A stretch of DNA of 45,193 bases. Source: Alistipes sp. (GTDB lineage Bacteria; Bacteroidota; Bacteroidia; Bacteroidales; Rikenellaceae). The first letter of the stretch is position 1. Every line of letters starts with the position of its first letter. This document shows, in pieces, positions 26,191-36,859 of the stretch. The stretch lies in NCBI GenBank assembly GCA_017399485.1, contig JAFQCA010000011.1, positions 1 to 45,193 of the forward strand. The letters run 5' to 3'. The translations under genes were made by a program, and so were the position numbers. The notes under the pieces were generated by a model. It did no database searches. It was not told the origin of the DNA and saw nothing but the letters and a program-made list of their open reading frames with translations.

Positions 26191-26255
26191 TACGATTAAT
26201 TGCGGCTCTGCAGAGATGGCATTTATTCAATGCGAGTCGCCCCAATAAGACATAA

Positions 26256-28238
<1,983 letters not shown>

Positions 28239-28269
28239 TTTTAAGTTTGGTTCAAACATTATAGAACAA

Positions 28270-28301
28270 AATAAACCGCCCGATAATTCAGGCGGTTTAT
28301 T
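28270..28301. terminator. Bidirectional terminator between gyrB and mutS
   Basis: AATAAACCGCC (28270-28280) pairs with GGCGGTTTATT (28291-28301), an 11-base stem with a ten-base loop. T/A-rich sequence lies on both sides, and it sits between convergent genes. Confidence 0.85.
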
Positions 28302-28332
28302 TGTTATAGATGTTTGGAAAACATTTGCAGGT

Positions 28333-31032
28333 TTACAATCCGGTAATTTTCTTGATTTCGTTGAGTTTGTTCAATGCCTCGATAGGTGTCAGGGAGTTGA
28401 TGTCAAGCCCCTTGATTTGGTCACGTATCTGAATCAATACGGGGTCGTCTAATTGGAACATCGAGAGTTGCATACTACCCTGCTGTGCGATGTCGGCAAC
28501 CTGCTTTGCCGAAGGCTGACGTTTACGACTACGAGTACGCAATGCCGCAGGTGACGTTACAGGCGCAGTCTCCTCCGACGAGCATTGTGCGGCGACATCA
28601 TTATTGCCATATACCGTTTCGAGATTGCCCAATATCTCAGTTGCGCGTTTTACGATTGACTGTGGCATACCTGCCATACGCGCCACGTGAATACCAAACG
28701 AGTGCTCGGTGCCACCTCGAGAGAGTTTTCTCAAAAATACTATTGTGTTATCGACCTCGCGTACAGAGACGTGGTAATTCTTTATGCGACCAAAGAGTTG
28801 CTCCATCTCGTTGAGTTCGTGATAGTGCGTAGCAAACAGTGTCTTGGCGTGAGCCGTAGGATAGTTATGTATATACTCAACCATCGCCCACGCGATAGAT
28901 ATACCATCGTAGGTGCTCGTTCCTCGACCAATTTCATCCAACAGAATAAGGCTGCGGTCAGAGAGATTATTCAGGATGCTGGCAGACTCCAGCATCTCGA
29001 CCATAAAGGTTGATTCTCCTTGCGATATATTGTCCGATGCTCCCACACGCGTAAAAATCTTATCGACAATACCTATATGCGCTTTGGATGCAGGCACAAA
29101 CGAACCCATCTGTGCCATAAGAATAATAAGTGCCGTTTGGCGCAACAGAGCCGACTTACCCGACATATTGGGACCGGTTATCATCATAATCTGCTGGTCG
29201 TCGTCATTGAGTAGCACATCGTTGGGGATATACTCCTCACCCACAGGCAGCATACTCTCAATTACGGGGTGACGACCATCACGAATATCAATCACCTTAC
29301 CCTCGTCAAGAGTAGGACGCACATAGCGATACTCACACGCTATGCGGGCAAACGATTGAAGACAATCCAATCGTGCTATGGCCGCAGCGTCGCGCAAGAT
29401 AGTTTTCAGATGACCACCGATATATTGTACCAATGCAGCATATATCTCCTGCTCGATAGCCAAAATACGGTCCTGAGCGCCGAGAATCTTCTCTTCATAC
29501 TCCTTTAACTCCTCGGTTATATATCGCTCGGCACTCGTCAAGGTCTGCTTGCGAATCCACGATGCAGGCACCTTGTCCTTGTGCGTATTGCGGACTTCTA
29601 TGTAATATCCAAAAACATTGTTATAACTAATCTTGAGGGGTATGCCTGTAGCCTCGCTCTCGCGCTGCTGTATCTGCTGCAATACATCTTTGCCGTGCAG
29701 GGCTATACGACGCAGGTCATCCAACTCGGCAGATACGCCATCGGCGATGACACCACCCTTCTGAATCTGGTTATTGGCAGGGTCGGGATAAATCTCTCGC
29801 TCCAAACGCTCTCTAACGGCTTTGGCAGGGTCAATTGTAGAGGCTATTTCGTGCAGACGTTCCTCATCTGTAGATTCCAACAGTGCCTTAAGATTCTCAA
29901 CTGCCACCAATGAACTCTTCAGTTGCACAAGTTCTCGCGGCAGTATCTTACCCGCAGCAATACGAGAAGAGAGACGCTCCAAATCGCCAATAGATGATAT
30001 GTGGTCACGCAACGTAGCGGCCAACTCACTCTCCTTTGTAAGAATCTCTACAACATCCAGACGGTGATTGATGCGCTCGACATCGACCAGAGGCATAGCA
30101 ATCCAGCGCTTGAGCAGACGACCACCCATAGATGTTAGCGTACGGTCAATAACATCGGCAAAGCCACTCTTTTGCTGTGATGCATTAGATGAAAAGAGTT
30201 CAAGATTGCGGATGGTATATTTATCAATCCACACAAAACTCTCCTTATCGATACGCGAGATGGATGTTATGTGCGATATTTCGCGATGTTCGGTAAACTC
30301 CAGATAATAGAGTATGGCTCCCGCAGCAGCAATACCCGCCTTGAGTGATTCTACTCCAAATCCCTTAAGCGATTTTGTACCGAACTGCTTACATAATTTG
30401 TCATAATTTATATCCGAAGAGAATACCCACTCCTCCAGACGGTATGTATAGTGTTTATTGCCGAATGCAGCCTCAAATCTATCCTCACATCCGCGCTGAT
30501 AGATAATCTCCTTAGGTTGGAGATTAGATAATAATTTATCTATATAGCGGTCATCACCTTCGGCCAAAAAATATTCTCCCGTTGATATATCAAGAAATGA
30601 AACGCCCGTGCTTTTTGCACCAAAATAGATTGATGCAAGGAAAGAGTTTTCTTTGTTCGGCAGAATATTATCGCCCAGAACTACACCCGGAGTTACCAAC
30701 TCGATAACACCTCGTTTAACCAAGCCCTTGACTGTTTTAGGGTCCTCCAACTGCTCACATATAGCGACACGCTCACCTGCGCGTACCAATTTGGGCAGAT
30801 AGACATCAACAGCGTGGAATGGGAAACCGGCAAGTTCAACAGATGAAGCAGCGCCATTGGCGCGCTTTGTCAGGGTAATACCCAAAATAGAACTCGCCTT
30901 AATGGCGTCATCGCCAAAGGTCTCATAAAAGTCCCCTACACGGAACAGCAATATAGCATCGGGATGTACAGCCTTAATCTGATAATATTGCTTCATCAGA
31001 GGCGTCTCCACATATTTTTTTTCAACAGCCAT
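28333..31032 (-). CDS. mutS: DNA mismatch repair protein MutS
   Basis: Recognises mismatches and, with MutL, starts strand repair. The 899-residue protein has the mismatch-wedge motif GDFYETFG (33-40, F35-x-E37), connector, lever and clamp domains. The ABC-type ATPase follows, with Walker [10 protein letters not shown] near 620, [41 protein letters not shown] and FATHYHEL. The C-terminal end has [11 protein letters not shown] and a short tail, typical of MutS1. It follows the RecD-like helicase gene at 44 bases and may share its transcript. Confidence 0.97.
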   Translation of the reverse strand: MAVEKKYVETPLMKQYYQIKAVHPDAILLFRVGDFYETFGDDAIKASSILGITLTKRANGAASSVELAGFPFHAVDVYLPKLVRAGERVAICEQLEDPKTVKGLVKRGVIELVTPGVVLGDNILPNKENSFLASIYFGAKSTGVSFLDISTGEYFLAEGDDRYIDKLLSNLQPKEIIYQRGCEDRFEAAFGNKHYTYRLEEWVFSSDINYDKLCKQFGTKSLKGFGVESLKAGIAAAGAILYYLEFTEHREISHITSISRIDKESFVWIDKYTIRNLELFSSNASQQKSGFADVIDRTLTSMGGRLLKRWIAMPLVDVERINHRLDVVEILTKESELAATLRDHISSIGDLERLSSRIAAGKILPRELVQLKSSLVAVENLKALLESTDEERLHEIASTIDPAKAVRERLEREIYPDPANNQIQKGGVIADGVSAELDDLRRIALHGKDVLQQIQQRESEATGIPLKISYNNVFGYYIEVRNTHKDKVPASWIRKQTLTSAERYITEELKEYEEKILGAQDRILAIEQEIYAALVQYIGGHLKTILRDAAAIARLDCLQSFARIACEYRYVRPTLDEGKVIDIRDGRHPVIESMLPVGEEYIPNDVLLNDDDQQIMMITGPNMSGKSALLRQTALIILMAQMGSFVPASKAHIGIVDKIFTRVGASDNISQGESTFMVEMLESASILNNLSDRSLILLDEIGRGTSTYDGISIAWAMVEYIHNYPTAHAKTLFATHYHELNEMEQLFGRIKNYHVSVREVDNTIVFLRKLSRGGTEHSFGIHVARMAGMPQSIVKRATEILGNLETVYGNNDVAAQCSSEETAPVTSPAALRTRSRKRQPSAKQVADIAQQGSMQLSMFQLDDPVLIQIRDQIKGLDINSLTPIEALNKLNEIKKITGL

Positions 31033-31076
31033 CGTTTATAGTTTCTTACCCCACAAAGATAGCCTTTTTTAGTGGA

Positions 31077-32492
31077 CTATTCAAAGAAACGGTCATCAAA
31101 ATTAACCAAATAGACTTTATCGGTGGCACGTGTAATGGCAGTATACAGCCAACGCAACATATCTTTAGACATAGGTTCATCGCCAAAAAGACAACGGTCA
31201 ATGAATACGGCTCGCCACTGACCGCCCTGCGCCTTATGGCAAGTGACGGCATAGGCAAATTTTACCTGCACGGCATTGTAGTGAGGATTCTCGCGTATCT
31301 CCTTGTAACGCTTGATTTTACTGCGTATATCCAAATAATCCTGTTCAACCTCATCAAACAGACGACGGCTCTCGTCACGGGTGAGTGACGGCGATTCGGA
31401 ATTTATGGTGTCAAGCAAAATCTTGCACTCTATTTCCGTGTCGTTGTAATCGGCAAACGACAACACCGCATCGGCGAAACGGAATCCGTAGAACTCCTCG
31501 AATCGGCGAATACGCTTTAGAAGAGCAATATCTCCATTGGCGATAAACGACATAGGGCAATTCTCTATTCGCTCGGTGTAGTGGTAATTGTTTTTCACGA
31601 CCATCAGCCTATCCCCACTCTCGATAGCCTCCTCTGCCGAGAGATTGTAACGTCTTACGCCCTCGTTATAACGGTTGGCGCGTTTGTTCGAGCGTGTGAC
31701 AATTATGGTTTCATCGCTACCATACTTATCATAGGCATCTTGCAACTTCTCCATAATATCCAACCCGCCGATGGCCTCAAAATCAGGAAAATGCATATCG
31801 AATTGAGGAACTTCTTCTATGTCGCTCTCAATCATACAACGCAGCATCGTAGCATTAAACAATATGCCCGAATCAACGTCTTGACGTACCACATCATCCA
31901 TCGACGCATATACAACATCGCCGTAACCAAGCATTACCGACTCATCCAGAGCAGGAGAGTAATCGGCCCCGACGGGTGGCAACTGGGCATTATCGCCGAC
32001 CAACAACAATCGACACTCCTTACCACTGCGTACATATTTAATAAGGTCATCCAACAATGAGCCGCTACCGAAAATCTGGCCATCGCCCGTAGTGTCCGAC
32101 AGCATCGAGGCCTCATCGACAATAAATACAGCCCCTCGCTCCTTGTTAAAGTCGAGCGAGAACTTTGTTTCATAATCGGCATTGGTCCTTTCGCGATAGA
32201 TACGTTTATGGATGGTATGAGCCTGACGATGGGAGTAGCGTGTCAAGACTTTGGCGGCACGCCCCGTTGGAGCCAACAAAACACTTTTGATTCCGACTTC
32301 CTCCAAAACGGCAACCAATGCAGCAATAAGAGTGGTCTTTCCTGTACCTGCATAGCCATTTAAGATGAAAATTTGCGCATAATCGGGTGAAGAAATCCAT
32401 TCAGACAACTTTTCTATAACTTTTTTCTGGCTAAAAGTTGTTTCAAAAGAGATTTTTGCGTAAATTTGGCCTGCGATATAAGTGTTAAGCAT
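31077..32492 (-). CDS. RecD-like ATP-dependent DNA helicase
   Basis: A 471-residue superfamily 1B helicase. Motif I is GYAGTGKT (46-53), motif II VDEASMLSD, motif III LLLVGDNAQLPPVG, and the UvrD_C_2 end carries VTCHKAQGGQWRAVFID and YTAITRATDKVYLV (417 on). It lacks the long N-terminal region of RecD2, and no recB or recC is nearby, so it is the small AAA_30/UvrD_C_2 helicase common in Bacteroidota. A role in repair or replication-fork processing is inferred, supported by mutS next to it. Confidence 0.9.
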   Translation of the reverse strand: MLNTYIAGQIYAKISFETTFSQKKVIEKLSEWISSPDYAQIFILNGYAGTGKTTLIAALVAVLEEVGIKSVLLAPTGRAAKVLTRYSHRQAHTIHKRIYRERTNADYETKFSLDFNKERGAVFIVDEASMLSDTTGDGQIFGSGSLLDDLIKYVRSGKECRLLLVGDNAQLPPVGADYSPALDESVMLGYGDVVYASMDDVVRQDVDSGILFNATMLRCMIESDIEEVPQFDMHFPDFEAIGGLDIMEKLQDAYDKYGSDETIIVTRSNKRANRYNEGVRRYNLSAEEAIESGDRLMVVKNNYHYTERIENCPMSFIANGDIALLKRIRRFEEFYGFRFADAVLSFADYNDTEIECKILLDTINSESPSLTRDESRRLFDEVEQDYLDIRSKIKRYKEIRENPHYNAVQVKFAYAVTCHKAQGGQWRAVFIDRCLFGDEPMSKDMLRWLYTAITRATDKVYLVNFDDRFFE

Positions 32493-32548
32493 TTTGTCGT
32501 CGGTTTTACCGTTAAATTTGATACAAACTTAATAACAAATAACAAAAA

Positions 32549-33184
32549 ATGAAAAAAGCAATTCAAATTTTTCTCGGATTAGTGATTGTAGGCTTGATTT
32601 ACGTAATCGCTACACTTATTCACAATCCACTTAGTTTCGAAAAAGAGTTGAAGACTCGAAATGCAGAAGTAGTTGTTAAATTGAAGGCTATCCGTGCTGC
32701 AGAGCGTGCTTACAAGAGCAAGTATCAGCAGTTTACAGACAACTTTGACTCTCTTATCTACTTCATTTTGAATGACTCATTGGAGATGGAGCGCAAGTTG
32801 GTTGACGAGGATGACTCTGTAGCATTGGCAAAGTTGAAGAAGGCTGGAAAGAAGAACATCGAGAAGTACAACCTCGCTGTTATCGATACTATCTTCAACC
32901 CTCGCAAACTCACAAAGGAGCAGGTAGAGGATTTGCGTTACATACCTTATACCAACAATATGGAGTTTATCCTTGAGGCTGGCAAGGTTGTAACAGGTTC
33001 AAACGTTGAGATTCCTGTTGTAGAGTGCCGTGCACCTTACAAGGCATATCTTGATACTGTGAAGTATCGTCAGAATATTATCAACCTCATCGATGACCGT
33101 GTATATAACTTCAACGAGTATGCTGGTTTGAAGTTCGGCTCTATGGAGGGTAGTAATAACGAGGCTGGTAACTGGGGTGAGTAA
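32549..33184 (+). CDS. Conserved membrane-anchored protein of unknown function
   Basis: I do not recognise a named family with certainty. The 211-residue protein begins with one hydrophobic helix (about 5-24, FLGLVIVGLIYVIATLI) after a short basic start, then a long polar part. The stretch at 45-75 (KLKAIRAAERAYKSKYQQFTDNFDSLIYFI) has the layout of the mature start of pseudopilins, but there is no prepilin peptidase site. The C terminus is rich in Asn, Gly and Glu. Codon use is strongly biased (AAG, CGT, AAC, ATC, GTT), suggesting high expression. It has A-rich DNA before the ATG and a strong terminator after the stop, and it is divergent from the helicase gene. Confidence 0.85.
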   Translation: MKKAIQIFLGLVIVGLIYVIATLIHNPLSFEKELKTRNAEVVVKLKAIRAAERAYKSKYQQFTDNFDSLIYFILNDSLEMERKLVDEDDSVALAKLKKAGKKNIEKYNLAVIDTIFNPRKLTKEQVEDLRYIPYTNNMEFILEAGKVVTGSNVEIPVVECRAPYKAYLDTVKYRQNIINLIDDRVYNFNEYAGLKFGSMEGSNNEAGNWGE

Positions 33185-33210
33185 ACCCACACCAATCTTC
33201 AAATATAAGA

Positions 33211-33243
33211 TGTCCGCTCCAACGCTGGGGCGGACACTTTTTT
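33211..33243 (+). terminator. Intrinsic terminator after the 32549 gene
   Basis: TGTCCGCTCC (33211-33220) and GGGGCGGACA (33227-33236) form a ten-pair stem (one G-T) followed by CTTTTTT, 27 bases after the stop codon. Confidence 0.92.
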
Positions 33244-33272
33244 AAGGTGTATATATAATATAAGGTATAGCA

Positions 33273-33803
33273 ATGAGAATCATAAGCGGCAGTTGCGGAG
33301 GTCGTACCATAAATCCGCCAAAAAATCTGCGAGCCCGCCCTACTACGGATTTTGCAAAGGAGAATCTGTTTAATGTTTTGGGTAACGTTGTTGATTTTGA
33401 GGGTATCGACGTGTTGGATTTGTTTGCAGGAACAGGCTCTATAAGTTATGAGTTTGCATCACGCGGTGCAGCATCGGTCACTTCGGTTGAGATAAATGCC
33501 GTACATTATAATTTCATTCGCACGACTGCAAAAACGTATGGATTGACAAACATACATCCCGTCAAGGCTAATGTATTTCTCTACCTTAAGAGTTGCGCGA
33601 AGAAGTATGATGTGATTTTTTCGGATGCTCCTTACGACCTCGAAGGGAGTGAGTCGGTGGTCGATATGGTCCTCGATAAAGGACTGCTCAAAGAGGGTGG
33701 AATATTCATATTTGAGCACTCAAAAAACAAGGATTTCAGTTCTCATCCGCGTTTTAGCCGTTTGCGCAGTTATGGCAGCGTGCAATTTTCGATATTTGAG
33801 TGA
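33273..33803 (+). CDS. rsmD: 16S rRNA (guanine-966-N2)-methyltransferase RsmD
   Basis: Methylates G966 of 16S rRNA using S-adenosylmethionine. The 176-residue protein has the RsmD start MRIISGSCGGRTINPP and RARPTTDFAKENLFNVL, the SAM loop DVLDLFAGTGSISYEFASRGA (about 49-69) and ENTRY-like motif IV at FSDAPYD. In most RsmD proteins that motif is DPPY/DPPF; here the first Pro is Ala. The rest of the fold is intact and no frameshift is seen. It precedes tRNA-Asp by 77 bases. Confidence 0.93.
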   Translation: MRIISGSCGGRTINPPKNLRARPTTDFAKENLFNVLGNVVDFEGIDVLDLFAGTGSISYEFASRGAASVTSVEINAVHYNFIRTTAKTYGLTNIHPVKANVFLYLKSCAKKYDVIFSDAPYDLEGSESVVDMVLDKGLLKEGGIFIFEHSKNKDFSSHPRFSRLRSYGSVQFSIFE

Positions 33804-33831
33804 GAAAAATTGCGCAAAAACGTATAAAAAA

Positions 33832-33862
33832 TTTGCAGATTCGAATTTTTGTACTACCTTTG
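33832..33862 (+). promoter_or_regulatory. Promoter of tRNA-Asp
   Basis: TTTG (33832-33835), 19 bases, then TACCTTTG (33855-33862): a perfect Bacteroidota promoter placed 18 bases before the mature tRNA 5' end. Confidence 0.85.
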
Positions 33863-33880
33863 CAATCGCAATCAGCAAAT

Positions 33881-33954
33881 GGTGCGTTAGTTCAGCTGGT
33901 TAGAATACGTGCCTGTCACGCACGGGGTCAGGGGTTCGAGTCCCCTACGCACCG
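33881..33954 (+). tRNA. tRNA-Asp (anticodon GTC)
   Basis: The acceptor stem GGTGCGT pairs fully with ACGCACC. The anticodon arm is CGTGC-CTGTCAC-GCACG with anticodon GTC, and the T arm is AGGGG-TTCGAGT-CCCCT. The discriminator base is G at 33954 and CCA is not encoded. No duplicated 3' end or integrase gene is seen nearby, so it is not visibly used as an attachment site. Confidence 0.97.
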
Positions 33955-33972
33955 CGAGAAGAGAGTAAGAGG

Positions 33973-34001
33973 AGCGACTGAATTTTCAGTCGCTTTTTTT
34001 T
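33973..34001 (+). terminator. Intrinsic terminator after tRNA-Asp
   Basis: GCGACTGAA (33974-33982) faces TTCAGTCGC (33985-33993), with the innermost pairs forming the loop, followed by a T8 tract. Confidence 0.92.
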
Positions 34002-34074
34002 ACAAAGGTTTGTTTTGGTTTTGGAATTGTTATACGTCCATTAGGCGTAATAATTATTGCAAAAAGGTTAGGTT

Positions 34075-35757
34075 ATGGAGTTTATTAATGATTTATTGTG
34101 GGGCTCGGAGTCTCTTTGGGGAGGCGGAGTCGCTCACTCGGTATTGGTATTGGCTATTGTCATCGCCTTCGGTGTGATGTTTGGCAAAGTGAAGATTGCG
34201 GGCATATCACTTGGCGTTACTTGTGTTCTGTTTGTAGGTATAGCACTCGGCCACTTTGGAATTAACATCAATGAGCATCTGCTCCACTTTATGAAAGAGT
34301 TTGGCCTAATCCTTTTCGTTTACTCTATAGGATTGCAGGTTGGACCGGGTTTCTTTGCATCATTTAGAGCAGGTGGAGTAAAGTTAAATCAACTCGCAAT
34401 CATTGTTGTGCTACTTGGCGCAATTACTACAATATCGCTATACTACATCACAGGACTCCCAATTACTACAATGGTGGGAATTATGTCTGGAGCCGTAACC
34501 AACACGCCGGGATTGGGTGCCGCGCAGCAAGCATATAGCGACCTCGCGGGAGGTGCTGACGCCCCTGATATTGCAACGGGATATGCCGTAGCCTACCCTT
34601 TGGGCGTTATAGGTGCGATATTGACAATTCTTGCCTTACGCTACGTCTTGCGTATTAACTCAAAAGCCGAAGAGGAGGAGGCTGGCATAGGCGCTGATGC
34701 ACACAAGAACCCTACAACTGTACGCACATCGGTAGAGATACAGAATAGTGCTATTGATGGCAAAACAGTAGAGGAGATACACAAATTATTATTGCGCGAC
34801 TTCGTAATATCACGTATTTGCCATAAAGATTCGACACCCGAATTGGTTGACGCTACGACTATACTACACTGTGGCGATAAAATTCTGGTTGTGGCCGCTC
34901 CCGAGGATGCTGAGGCTGTGGAGATGTTGTTGGGCAAGAAGATTGAGATGAATTGGCACGACTTGTCGAAAGATATGGTTTCGCGCCGAATACTTATCAC
35001 CAAGCCCGAACTCAACGGTATGCGCTTGTCAGCATTACAGATACGTTCATCGTGCGGAGTGACAATCACCCGTATTAACCGAGCAGGCATTGACCTTGTT
35101 GCGGCAGGCAACCTGGAGTTGCAGTTGGGAGACCGTGTTACCGTTGTAGGCCCTGAATTATCGGTTGCACAGGCAGAAAAACGTTTTGGCAACTCGCTCA
35201 AGCGTCTTCGTCATCCGAACCTCATTCCTATATTTATTGGTGTGGCGTTAGGTGTTATTCTCGGCAGTATTCCATTCCATTTGCCAGGTATCCCGCAGCC
35301 CGTAAAGTTGGGTTTGGCAGGAGGTCCTCTTATCGTTGCAATCCTTATAGGCCGTTACGGACCGCACTATAAACTCGTTACCTATACCACTATGAGCGCC
35401 AATCTTATGCTGCGCGAGATAGGCATTGCCCTATTCTTGGCAGGTGTCGGCTTGGGTGCAGGCGATAACTTCGTGCCGACCATACTTAATGGTGGTTATA
35501 TGTGGATTTTATACGGTGCTTTGATTACGATAATCCCACTGCTATTGGGTGGTATCATCGGCAAGATGCTGTTCAAACTAAACTATTTCACGCTTATAGG
35601 AGTATTGTCAGGCTCATCTACCAATCCTCCTGCATTGGCCTTTTCGTCAGAGCAAACATCAACCGATGCTCCATCAGTAGGATATGCTACGGTATATCCG
35701 CTTGCAATGTTCTTGAGAGTGTTGGTAGCACAATTGCTAATTCTATTCTTTGCATAA
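34075..35757 (+). CDS. AspT/YidE-type transporter with central RCK_C domains
   Basis: A 560-residue inner-membrane transporter made of two related membrane halves (about 10-165 and 385-555). Each half carries an Asp-Al exchanger motif: GAVTNTPGLGAAQQA near 145 and GSSTNPPALAFSS near 520. Between them lie two cytosolic RCK_C (TrkA-C) domains at about 215-375, which usually bind a regulatory ligand. AspT of Tetragenococcus exchanges aspartate for alanine; the substrate of the YidE branch is not established, and no decarboxylase gene is next to it. It is a single-gene unit between two terminators. Confidence 0.9.
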   Translation: MEFINDLLWGSESLWGGGVAHSVLVLAIVIAFGVMFGKVKIAGISLGVTCVLFVGIALGHFGININEHLLHFMKEFGLILFVYSIGLQVGPGFFASFRAGGVKLNQLAIIVVLLGAITTISLYYITGLPITTMVGIMSGAVTNTPGLGAAQQAYSDLAGGADAPDIATGYAVAYPLGVIGAILTILALRYVLRINSKAEEEEAGIGADAHKNPTTVRTSVEIQNSAIDGKTVEEIHKLLLRDFVISRICHKDSTPELVDATTILHCGDKILVVAAPEDAEAVEMLLGKKIEMNWHDLSKDMVSRRILITKPELNGMRLSALQIRSSCGVTITRINRAGIDLVAAGNLELQLGDRVTVVGPELSVAQAEKRFGNSLKRLRHPNLIPIFIGVALGVILGSIPFHLPGIPQPVKLGLAGGPLIVAILIGRYGPHYKLVTYTTMSANLMLREIGIALFLAGVGLGAGDNFVPTILNGGYMWILYGALITIIPLLLGGIIGKMLFKLNYFTLIGVLSGSSTNPPALAFSSEQTSTDAPSVGYATVYPLAMFLRVLVAQLLILFFA

Positions 35758-35773
35758 GTTATTTAACCACATA

Positions 35774-35806
35774 AAAATAGCACGGCCCTATGGTCGTGCT
35801 ATTTCT
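35774..35806. terminator. Bidirectional terminator between the AspT-like gene and manA
   Basis: AAATAGCACGGCC and GGTCGTGCTATTT (35775-35804) form a long stem with a CTAT loop. T-rich sequence follows on the plus strand and an A-rich run lies on the other side, between convergent genes. Confidence 0.88.
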
Positions 35807-35826
35807 TTATTATAAAGATTATACTC

Positions 35827-36813
35827 CTACTCGATATATACCTCCAATAATTTTGCGTTACCACTTAACTTAATGCTGTCGGCTTCGGCAGGAATCATCA
35901 CCAAATCAAAGGCCTCAAGATGCTCCTTACTGTCTCCCATACATACATCGGCCTCACCTTCGGCACATATATACAACACGAAAGAGTCTAACGATTCCAA
36001 TTCGCGCTCTGCACTACCCTCCAACTCTATGATGTTTGTAGTGAAGTAGTCGCATCGCACCATCTCTGTCGGAGCATTTTTCTTGGCGTTATAATGCATA
36101 ATACAACGCTCCTTGTCGCTTGCAAAATCTATGGCATCAACCGCTAAAGCCGTATGCAGTTCACGCGGTCTGCCATCTTCATCCACACGCTCCCAATCAT
36201 ATACGCGATAGGTAATATCGGAAGTTTGTTGAATCTCCAACACAACAACACCCTTGCCCAATGCGTGAATCGTGCCTGCGGGTATAAAGAACGTATCACC
36301 CGCTTTAACCTCCACCCGATTTAGCAGTTCAGGCAAACGGCCCTCATTAATGGCGGCAATATACTCCTCTCGCGTAATATCCTTGCGATTAAATCCGATA
36401 TAGATAAATGCCTCAGGCTCGGCATCCACCACATACCACATCTCGGTCTTGCCATAAGAGTCGTGACGCTCGGCAGCCAACTCATCATCGGGATGCACCT
36501 GCACCGACAAAACATCGTGACAGTCGAGGCTCTTAATAAGCAACGGGAAAGTCAAGCCATATTTATCGTAAACCTTATCACCGATAAGATTACCCATATA
36601 CACCTCGATAATCTCCTCTATATTATTACGCTTCAAGAAGCCGTTAGCCACAACCGACTCATCGCCTTTAACAGCCGACAACTCCCAACTCTCACCATAC
36701 GGTAACGAAGCGTCAATCTTCTTTGCCTTACCCTGCTTGGCATTAGCCAACAGAGTCTTACCTCCCCAAATTCGCTCTTTCAAAAGCGGAGTAAAACGAA
36801 TAGGATACAACAT
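35827..36813 (-). CDS. manA: Mannose-6-phosphate isomerase, class I
   Basis: Zinc enzyme interconverting mannose-6-phosphate and fructose-6-phosphate. The 328-residue protein is the short class I form of Bacteroidota and Firmicutes. Zinc ligands lie in SVQVHPDD (Gln105, His107), KTEMWYVVD (Glu124) and PAGTIHALG (His about 182). The C-terminal cupin half is present. It begins 46 bases after the cysteate synthase gene on the same strand; no functional link between the two is evident. Confidence 0.94.
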   Translation of the reverse strand: MLYPIRFTPLLKERIWGGKTLLANAKQGKAKKIDASLPYGESWELSAVKGDESVVANGFLKRNNIEEIIEVYMGNLIGDKVYDKYGLTFPLLIKSLDCHDVLSVQVHPDDELAAERHDSYGKTEMWYVVDAEPEAFIYIGFNRKDITREEYIAAINEGRLPELLNRVEVKAGDTFFIPAGTIHALGKGVVVLEIQQTSDITYRVYDWERVDEDGRPRELHTALAVDAIDFASDKERCIMHYNAKKNAPTEMVRCDYFTTNIIELEGSAERELESLDSFVLYICAEGEADVCMGDSKEHLEAFDLVMIPAEADSIKLSGNAKLLEVYIE

Positions 36814-36859
36814 AATCTCTTCTTTATTAACCTAACTTTCGTTATATAACCCTTACTTA

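Noticed and set aside
33881..33954. tRNA-Asp as an integration site of a mobile element
   Set aside because: No integrase, no repeated tRNA 3' end and no foreign-looking genes on either side.
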